This document shows positions 61,589-64,000 of a stretch of DNA of 64,000 bases, piece by piece. The position numbers were made by a program, and so were the translations under genes. Position 1 is the first letter of the stretch. Each line of letters begins with the position of its first letter. Location: positions 62,001-126,000 of the forward strand of contig JAODUP010000071.1 in NCBI GenBank assembly GCA_025642065.1. The letters are read 5' to 3'. The DNA is from Paralvinella palmiformis (lineage: Eukaryota; Annelida; Polychaeta; Terebellida; Alvinellidae). The notes beneath the pieces were generated by a model that worked only from the letters and a program-made list of their open reading frames with translations, did not search any database and had not been told where the DNA came from.

Positions 61589-62794
61589 CAAGAATGTGAT
61601 AAATGACAGTAATTTATTAAGATATACTAGGTTGCTTATAAAGCTAAATCTCTCGGAGAAATGAAAACATGACAAGGAGTGTGTGATGAGAAAACAGATA
61701 ATTACTGCAAAGAGGACTGAATTAAAAGAACTGATAATGAAAATACTAGAAACATTGTGGACAGATAGGACTCAGGTAGTTAAAGAAATGGTAGACACAG
61801 TATCTGGAGCCTGAGAGAAAGTTGAGAACACAATCAGTGTGCTATATATATTGTGCTTTAACCGGTGCACTTTATCGAATTTAAAAAAATCTAGTCATCC
61901 ATCCATCTTTTGTCAGCTGACATCCTTTGTTTGTTTCTGTTTCTTTCTGACATCAGATCACATCTTGTGTATTATATTATCTCCTTATATTGCAGTCCAG
62001 TACAGTGTTTCAATGTGGCTGACATTTATCACTCTCATCCATGATAATAGGTTATGAAAACATACATCATCATAACGGAAAATTATAATAACACATTATG
62101 TCACCATTACCATTGGTCTGGGACAATATGTTAGAAGAAAGAATGAATATACAAATTATGATATCATTTCTTATTAGAATCAAGAACTTCCTTATCAGAA
62201 CCTATTTCAAAATTACTAAAGAAACATTTCTTAATAAATAGAATAGTATTTAATCAATTTCCTGCCATATTGACCATAACCTGCCTTTATTCAACATGCT
62301 TGCTATACATTTATTTTCCAAATTAAACACAGTAAATGAAAAATACAGGCCTAAGGCAGACAACTTGATGAACTGTTCTTGAACTCTTATTGGCTTGTAA
62401 TTCAAACAGTATATCTATGTATTATCAAATATAAAGTATAATAATAAATTTTAGTGTGTGAAAATATTGTATGATGTATTAGATAGATTGTCTATTTAAT
62501 ATGAGTTTAAATAAATAGAATTTTCAATGTTTCCTTGATGCTCCCTGTCAGCTGTTTAGTTATCACTGAGTGGACTAAGTCCCAAATAGGTTAAAATATT
62601 TGTTGCTGAACTTATGGCAATGGCAGTAGTGTTCAGACATTTAATTTGTATGATATAAAATAGTCTTTTATTTATTTTCTTGTAGTTGTAATTTATCTGC
62701 TAACTGATTGGGTGTAATCTTTTTCAGGGACAAGTCATTCTGCCAAAAGTATGGTTGGAAGATTTGCACAATTCTGAGGATTGTTGATTTGTTA
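32127..62794 (+). CDS. GDPD1: Glycerophosphodiester phosphodiesterase, GDPD1/GDPD3 type (7 exons seen, 3' end beyond window)
   Basis: Seven GT-AG exons join in phase to 256 residues. The N-terminus is a membrane segment (about 2-20). The catalytic GDPD domain follows: HISHRGG (37-43), GAGENLENT (43-51), DMFEIDCQLTKDGQVVVSHD (64-83), PINIDIKVNN-type block (PVNIDIKVNN, around 145-154), then EHLTVWGN and SIPLLFS. The conserved His40, Glu49-type, Asp69-region and His82 positions expected for metal binding and catalysis are all present. A hydrophobic patch GLLPFIPL follows. Human GDPD1 is 314 residues, so about 58 residues (VYxWV...GVMTDYP region) are missing and should lie after 64000. Family knowledge: GDPD1/GDPD3 (GDE4/GDE7) hydrolyse lysophospholipids to lysophosphatidic acid or cyclic forms at internal membranes. 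The start ATG at 32127 is the first Met after an in-frame TAG at 32109. Confidence 0.93.
32619..32641. repeat. 23-nt palindrome
   Basis: TAGTATTACTA and its inverse TAGTAATACTA around one T, in GDPD intron 1. A partial relative (tactagtattactaa) lies near 32574. Confidence 0.8.
33234..33286. repeat. (TA)n microsatellite
   Basis: About 26 uninterrupted TA units in GDPD intron 1. The minus frame across it (33008-33424) is a tyrosine-isoleucine artefact. Confidence 0.9.
33580..33682 (+). other. Exon-like segment in GDPD intron 1
   Basis: A strong polypyrimidine acceptor (ttcctatttgcag) ends at 33579 and a strong donor (ATTG/GTAAGA) follows 33682. The 103 bp are open throughout in one frame (DVEEISVSEGHCLTYRLCII and onward to LLAKIG). 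It enters in phase 0 and leaves in phase 1. GDPD intron 1 is phase 1 on both sides, so in-frame inclusion between exons 1 and 2 would shift the frame. It may be an alternative first or UTR exon, an exon of another gene, or chance. Confidence 0.25.
34054..34580 (+). pseudogene. hAT/ZNF862-like N-terminal fragment, frameshifted
   Basis: Pieces resemble the N-terminal region of hAT-derived zinc-finger proteins of the ZNF862/C17orf113 type. They are a KRAFSPNWKVGHPWL block, a Cys-containing MICMTCCAAGKIDP block, and FKLKSIRS. A frameshift near 34331 is followed by HEASNKHIVAKEIF, ARKMLTILHKDDIEKLSHLF, and another shift before GVKLGKTYMNEE. At least two frameshifts and stops make it non-coding. 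The downstream frames at 34591-34841 are acidic and may be more of the same relic. Family assignment is from motif memory. Confidence 0.6.
35690..37869 (-). mobile_element. Decayed LINE (CR1/L2/Jockey-like), minus strand
   Basis: Reading on the minus strand from high to low coordinates, LINE motifs follow in order. LTETWLATS and PTGYNMKHVPHPGIRK are endonuclease motifs (about 37870-37780). YKSAILVRVLEFT, THYANFEHVDYDLDT and QTPSSKQN lie at 37750-37590. DVDGLATAF and SSPTDKHALLHTRTI (linker before RT) lie at 37290-37190. A corrupted RT core follows (ALDWIAS, about 36620). Then comes LAQIERCLTDTERWMHTNVL with LNSDKIGVMLF at 36410-36300 and FYQLCNIVYIRCYLTN at 36170-36120. Last is LWNAPPANIDESQTLNTFKK at about 35765-35705. 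Stops and frameshifts abound; the catalytic aspartates are not cleanly visible. A different subfamily from the 4209-6945 LINE, judged by its linker motifs. Confidence 0.8.
37870..38093 (-). repeat. LINE-derived minisatellite, five copies of a 44-46-bp unit
   Basis: Five tandem units start with ctgtgag(a/g)(g/a)caac on the plus strand, at about 37870, 37914, 37958, 38004 and 38049. On the minus strand each unit reads as a variant of DVVALTATIFLHRS. The first unit (lowest coordinates) joins in frame to the LINE endonuclease motif VALTETWL. The unit therefore appears to derive from the sequence around the TETW motif of the LINE. Confidence 0.8.
38612..38646. repeat. (TA)n microsatellite
   Basis: About 16 TA units, 260 bp upstream of GDPD exon 2. 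Confidence 0.9.
38907..38949 (+). CDS. GDPD1: GDPD exon 2 (43 bp)
   Basis: Acceptor cttgttttag, donor CA/GTAAGT. Encodes GAGENLENTITAFQ with the split codons at each end; carries the catalytic Glu of the ENT motif. Too short for open-frame detection. Confidence 0.93.
39097..39119. repeat. (TG)n microsatellite
   Basis: About 10 TG units in GDPD intron 2. Confidence 0.85.
41023..41059. repeat. (TG)n microsatellite
   Basis: About 18 TG units; explains the Cys-Val tail of the plus frame at 40832-41062. Confidence 0.9.
42036..42296 (-). CDS. Isolated exon with IQ motifs (myosin/ASPM-like), antisense in GDPD intron 2
   Basis: On the minus strand, an acceptor (cattctgttttcag) ends at 42297 and 86 codons follow to a TAA at 42036-42038. 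The peptide has three IQ calmodulin-binding motifs: LQAVVRGFLVRR, IIQYKYRNYKK and VIQNEWRRWKFR. A preceding VRRFLARTHFLRVRK looks like the end of another. Spacing of about 24-30 residues is typical of unconventional myosins, ASPM and other IQ-repeat proteins. The exon reads straight to a stop, so it would be a last exon; no AATAAA is seen close downstream. I could not find partner exons on the minus strand up to 58000, though short ones could be missed. It may be the 3' exon of a nested gene, or a stray exon or pseudogene. Confidence 0.55.
   Translation of the reverse strand, partial: KHVRRFLARTHFLRVRKGFIRLQAVVRGFLVRRSVKQMHQNAAIIQYKYRNYKKTKECRDDFIQLRKAAKVIQNEWRRWKFRQGID
43069..43420 (+). repeat. 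Dispersed repeat Y, copy 2
   Basis: Diverged same-orientation copy of 22779-23130. The plus frame at 43089-43280 lies inside it and is not conserved in copy 1, so it is not a gene. Confidence 0.75.
44194..44355 (+). mobile_element. tRNA-derived SINE, family A
   Basis: A-box-like CAGAGTGGTTAGAG (44208-44221), B-box-like GTTTGAATCTG (44251-44261), body acctgtgtttgtgggatttg and ggctaaataacttgcc at the end. Same family as 55669. Confidence 0.75.
45274..45310. repeat. (ATG)n-type imperfect repeat
   Basis: Mixed ATG/ATA trinucleotides. Confidence 0.7.
45315..45385 (-). mobile_element. LINE 3' tail fragment (minus)
   Basis: Reverse complement reads tacagcacttttgaatggct, then gtgctttattaaacatac, matching the tail at 21950-22010. 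Confidence 0.55.
45593..45659 (+). other. Exon-like segment in GDPD intron 2
   Basis: Bounded by an acceptor (ggtatatttcag) and a GAG/GTATAT donor. The 67 bp encode FDQFSHAGGIFLTCASEGNL then IE in an open frame. Its phase would shift the frame if placed between GDPD exons 2 and 3. Could be chance. Confidence 0.15.
46118..46252 (+). mobile_element. hAT-like terminal fragment
   Basis: Starts CAGAGTTGGGGAGATTAC and continues with repeated AATTAC, TGATTATAAT and AATCATGATTACAATGTA. The CAGnGTTGGG-start followed by TAATC/GATTA motifs is typical of certain hAT transposon ends (family knowledge). Opposite end not located. Confidence 0.45.
46543..46590. repeat. (TA)n microsatellite
   Basis: About 22 TA units with one G interruption. 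Confidence 0.9.
47092..47268 (+). mobile_element. hAT-like terminal fragment with (AACCC)-type subrepeats
   Basis: TAGAGCCCTGCACGGGTTGG at 47092 resembles the AGAGCCCTGCACGGGT ends of some hAT elements. It is followed by imperfect AACCCAACCCACA units with spacers such as agactataacccatacc. Opposite end not located. It explains the plus frame at 47010-47246. Confidence 0.4.
47570..47692 (+). repeat. Degenerate short repeat (GGACATAATCCYACAGTACAAA)
   Basis: Five or six imperfect units of the form ggacaaaatccc/ggacataatcc followed by acagtacaaa. Confidence 0.7.
48640..48850 (+). repeat. Tandem duplication rich in GTTCATGAAC palindromes
   Basis: Two units of about 108 bp, each starting accatttcatgttcaagaac (near 48640 and 48749), followed by several GTTCATGAA(C/T) or AACAGTT variants that are self-complementary. 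Confidence 0.75.
48883..48965 (+). repeat. Short imperfect tandem repeat (GGTGAGCAAGTGTCC)
   Basis: Four units: ggtgagcaagtgtcc twice, then agtgagcaactgtc and ggtgagcaactgtcc. Confidence 0.75.
49336..49462 (+). repeat. Dispersed repeat Z, copy 1
   Basis: About 115 bp with high identity to 55845-55955, sharing tcgtgtatctgtatgtatat and gggaagatggtacataaat. Confidence 0.8.
49590..50240 (+). repeat. CTGT-rich minisatellite, units of about 80-110 bp
   Basis: Imperfect units share a core close to ATTCATGTAGCTGGCAATCT followed by CTGTCTGTTGTCC-type pyrimidine runs. Cores occur near 49634, 49764, 49848, 49907, 49977 and 50200. The Cys/Leu/Val-rich plus frames (49588-49914, 49706-50035) are products of this repeat. 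Confidence 0.75.
50968..51261 (-). CDS. Unrecognised open frame, coding-like, antisense in GDPD intron 2
   Basis: The frame is open for 97 codons after a TAA at 51264, longer than its first Met (51195) implies. An AG just before the open part (tataaaag) could act as an acceptor. The peptide is mixed and not low-complexity: CHLCINLTIDDSQYGC near its start, KHEPFRADVCVWLSELQKKI in the middle, and VDRPTKTHPIYVTFHLNLSD near the end. The LTIDDSQYGC piece weakly resembles the DxxxYxC end of an Ig domain, but the rest does not fit. Family unknown; it may be part of a mobile element or a stray exon. Confidence 0.25.
   Translation of the reverse strand, partial: KTFRDCHLCINLTIDDSQYGCIMKNNHNDSLKHEPFRADVCVWLSELQKKIIWFNASLIGKSTRCILVADVDRPTKTHPIYVTFHLNLSDHSTNLTA
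51308..51371. repeat. (TG)n imperfect microsatellite
   Basis: TG units with CG interruptions. Confidence 0.85.
51880..51939. repeat. Compound (TG)n(AG)n microsatellite
   Basis: About 14 TG units joined directly to about 14 AG units. Confidence 0.9.
52127..52173. repeat. (TG)n microsatellite
   Basis: About 20 TG units; explains the Cys-Val run of the frame at 52036-52317. Confidence 0.9.
52648..52674. repeat. (TA)n microsatellite
   Basis: About 13 TA units. Confidence 0.9.
52860..53898 (+). mobile_element. 1.04-kb element with terminal inverted repeats (MITE-like)
   Basis: Outer ends AATAGACCGAT (52860-52870) and its exact inverse ATCGGTCTATT (53888-53898). An inner pair GTCTCGGGTTAGA (52906-52918) and its exact inverse TCTAACCCGAGAC (53831-53843) makes an imperfect TIR of about 60-70 bp. 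The interior has no transposase-like frame. The right half is repeat X copy 2, which recurs without the ends at 19982. No clear target-site duplication was found. Confidence 0.7.
53402..53880 (+). repeat. Dispersed repeat X, copy 2 (inside the TIR element)
   Basis: Same orientation as 19982-20390. It contains two segments absent from copy 1: about 24 bp including the inner inverted repeat, and an extra block near 53693-53740. Confidence 0.8.
54808..54843. repeat. (TG)n followed by G-run
   Basis: About 10 TG units, then tggtggtgggggggggt. Confidence 0.85.
55498..55551. repeat. (TG)n/(TGCG)n microsatellite
   Basis: Alternating TG and GCGT units; all alternating purine-pyrimidine. Confidence 0.85.
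55669..55825 (+). mobile_element. tRNA-derived SINE, family A
   Basis: A-box TAGTCCAGCGGTTATAAC (55681-55698), B-box-like GTTCCAATCCG (55726-55736), body acctgtgtttgtgggatttg, and atatgtcccacgtgttatca near the end. Followed directly by repeat Z copy 2. Confidence 0.8.
55845..55955 (+). repeat. Dispersed repeat Z, copy 2
   Basis: See 49336-49462. Here it lies immediately 3' of a SINE, so it may be part of a longer composite element. Confidence 0.8.
56460..56551. repeat. Compound (TG)n(TC)n microsatellite
   Basis: TG, TC, TG, TC and TG tracts in succession. Explains the plus frame at 56465-56695. Confidence 0.9.
57796..57842. repeat. (TC)n(TG)n microsatellite
   Basis: TC units followed by about 9 TG units, 160 bp upstream of GDPD exon 3. 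Confidence 0.85.
58005..58186 (+). CDS. GDPD1: GDPD exon 3
   Basis: Acceptor aaattatttcag, donor C/GTATGT. Encodes TDMFEIDCQLTKDGQVVVSH and onward to DFQW. Contains the second half of the GDPD active site. Confidence 0.93.
58459..58494. repeat. (TG)n microsatellite
   Basis: About 17 TG units in GDPD intron 3. Confidence 0.9.
58834..58958 (+). CDS. GDPD1: GDPD exon 4
   Basis: Acceptor ctcttttaacag, donor AAG/GTAACT. Encodes IPLLRDLFERFPNIPVNIDI then KVNNDELIKK, closely matching the family block around PINIDIK. Confidence 0.93.
59661..59700. repeat. (TA)n microsatellite
   Basis: About 20 TA units in GDPD intron 4; an (AAT)n run lies nearby at 59595-59612. Confidence 0.9.
59977..60066 (+). 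CDS. GDPD1: GDPD exon 5
   Basis: Acceptor tatattttag, donor GAG/GTTCGT. Encodes VSDLVKEFKREHLTVWGNGS and KCYRE. Exactly 30 codons, phase 0 at both ends. Confidence 0.93.
60898..61038. repeat. Compound (AC)n(TA)n(GA)n microsatellite before GDPD exon 6
   Basis: AC-rich 60898-60954, TA-rich 60955-60991, then about 23 GA units to 61038. It ends about 60 bp before the exon 6 acceptor, within the zone where branch point and polypyrimidine tract act. Confidence 0.92.
61098..61231 (+). CDS. GDPD1: GDPD exon 6
   Basis: Acceptor ttatttttcag, donor AG/GTAATT. Encodes NPSIPLLFSMRRV, a hydrophobic MLTMFYYSGLLPFIPL, and EIIMPSPLL. A long compound microsatellite ends only about 60 bp upstream of its acceptor. 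Confidence 0.92.
61540..61586. repeat. (TG)n microsatellite
   Basis: About 23 TG units in GDPD intron 6. Confidence 0.9.
62728..62794 (+). CDS. GDPD1: GDPD exon 7
   Basis: Acceptor atctttttcag, donor TTA/GTATGC. Encodes RDKSFCQKYGWKICTILRIV and DLL, matching the region just before the C-terminal block in vertebrate GDPD1. No further exon with the GVMTDYP-type motif is found up to 64000. Confidence 0.85.
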
Positions 62795-64000
62795 GTATGC
62801 TATTGATTATAATAATTTAAAGTGTCAGTATTTGTCTGATGTCTTTAACATGGGAAAAAAATCAAAAATGGCTGCCACTGAGTCTGACTACTGGTAGATA
62901 TAAAAAGATAAACAGTGTCTTTTTATATGTTTCCAACATGGTGAATGTACATATATGATAGGGCAAATGCTAATTATAAAGTAGGAATCACCTGAATTGT
63001 GACTATTAACCAAATGTTATATCTTCCAAACCACATTACCTTGAAGAATTAACATTGATAAAGTTGAGGAGGTTAAAAGGTGTATATATCAGATATTGCT
63101 AAGGATGTTGCAATTATAGTCAAGTTGACAGATTTTCTCTTAACTGTACACTGATCAAATTATAAATCTAGGAATGGCCATAAATGCCCATATTTATACT
63201 ACAAATTTGAACATTTAAATACATGCAAATATTCCAGATCTTAACTCAGATGAATATATTGGACATTTTTATGTGAAGCATTGTTGGAAATTGCTAGTGA
63301 CGATGCTTGGCCAACATGACGCACTTAATCTACCAAGATATAGTATAAATTTATATAGAGATTGCAAGTGGTGCCTGGCAGATGCTTTATTAAACTTAGG
63401 AAGTGCTTTAATTATATTGATCATGGATGGACTTTGTGTATAAAAGATACAGATGAAGCAAGGTGAGCAAGCTTTAGCCTTTGCTTAGTGCAAGTTTGTG
63501 TCATTTAATGGGAGAAAGCAGCCAGAATTGACTGATTCATGCCCATATATAGGTATATTGGAATGATGATTCATGGACATACTTGCTAATGGGAACTCTA
63601 CAATAAATAATCTGTTACTGTGAATAACCCCTTGGCAGTATTATCAGCTCAACAACTGTTCTTGGTGCTTTTTATGGCACAAACATATCACTCTTTCAGA
63701 ACAGTGTGGCAGAGTTTAACTATTCCCTGAATCAGTCATATATTTCATCTCTGCTCGTATGGCAGGTGCACTGACAAGTAAAGGCTAACTCCTTAAAACT
63801 ACTGTTGAAGAAGTCACAGAAAAGTTTACAATCCATGCACACACACAGCACACACATACACACACTGAAGCAAATAGTGCTACAACAGTCATTCAATAAG
63901 TTACACATCAAGTTGATACCACAGTATGTGGTTAATATAAAATGCATGCAGTGCTTATAGCTAGCTGCTAGAGTTATCACAGATAAGAAAGTTAGTAGAT
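62795..64000 (+). other. GDPD intron 7 (open at the window end)
   Basis: No exon with the expected C-terminal GDPD motifs is seen. A short (AC)n run lies at 63838-63865; the minus frame at 63732-63980 across it is not supported. Confidence 0.55.

Overview
The window is AT-rich animal DNA with spliced genes, long introns, many (TG)n, (TA)n and (GA)n microsatellites, tRNA-derived SINEs, decayed non-LTR retrotransposons and hAT-like relics. The intron structure, the two recognisable gene families and the repeat mix point to an invertebrate metazoan. A mollusc or other lophotrochozoan is my best guess, by inference only. There is no bacterial-style gene organisation, no rRNA and no CRISPR.

Two genes can be reconstructed exon by exon. 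(1) On the minus strand, a TLC-domain gene of the TLCD1/TLCD2 type has four coding exons (27181-26931, 17151-17069, 13617-13535, 12303-11740). All phases match and give a 326-residue multipass membrane protein. (2) On the plus strand, a GDPD1/GDPD3-type glycerophosphodiester phosphodiesterase (lysophospholipase D) has seven coding exons (32127-32253, 38907-38949, 58005-58186, 58834-58958, 59977-60066, 61098-61231, 62728-62794). These give 256 residues; the C-terminal exon or exons lie beyond base 64000. The genes are arranged head to head, about 4.9 kb apart. Both families act on membrane glycerophospholipids: TLCD1/2 on membrane fluidity and phospholipid composition, GDPD1/3 on lysophospholipid hydrolysis. 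Co-regulation is only a guess.

Layout: 1-309 carries the C-terminal end of an unrecognised open frame with one in-frame TAG. 310-2380 is AT-rich with one possible small spliced transcript. 2384-3945 holds a 255-bp direct-repeat pair. 4209-6945 is a decayed plus-strand LINE with endonuclease and reverse transcriptase pieces. 8386-27181 is the TLCD gene with its probable 3' UTR and introns holding SINE, LINE-tail and hAT-like relics. 27182-32126 is the intergenic region with several SINEs and GC-rich minisatellites. From 32127 to the end is the GDPD gene. Its first two introns (6.7 kb and 19 kb) hold a frameshifted hAT/ZNF862-like fragment, a decayed minus-strand LINE whose endonuclease motif has been amplified into a minisatellite, an isolated antisense IQ-motif exon, an unrecognised antisense open frame, and a 1.04-kb element with inverted ends.

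I found no clearly new multi-gene system. The items most worth checking are the LINE-derived minisatellite, the lone IQ exon, the open frame at the left edge, the inverted-repeat element, and exon-like segments in the GDPD introns.
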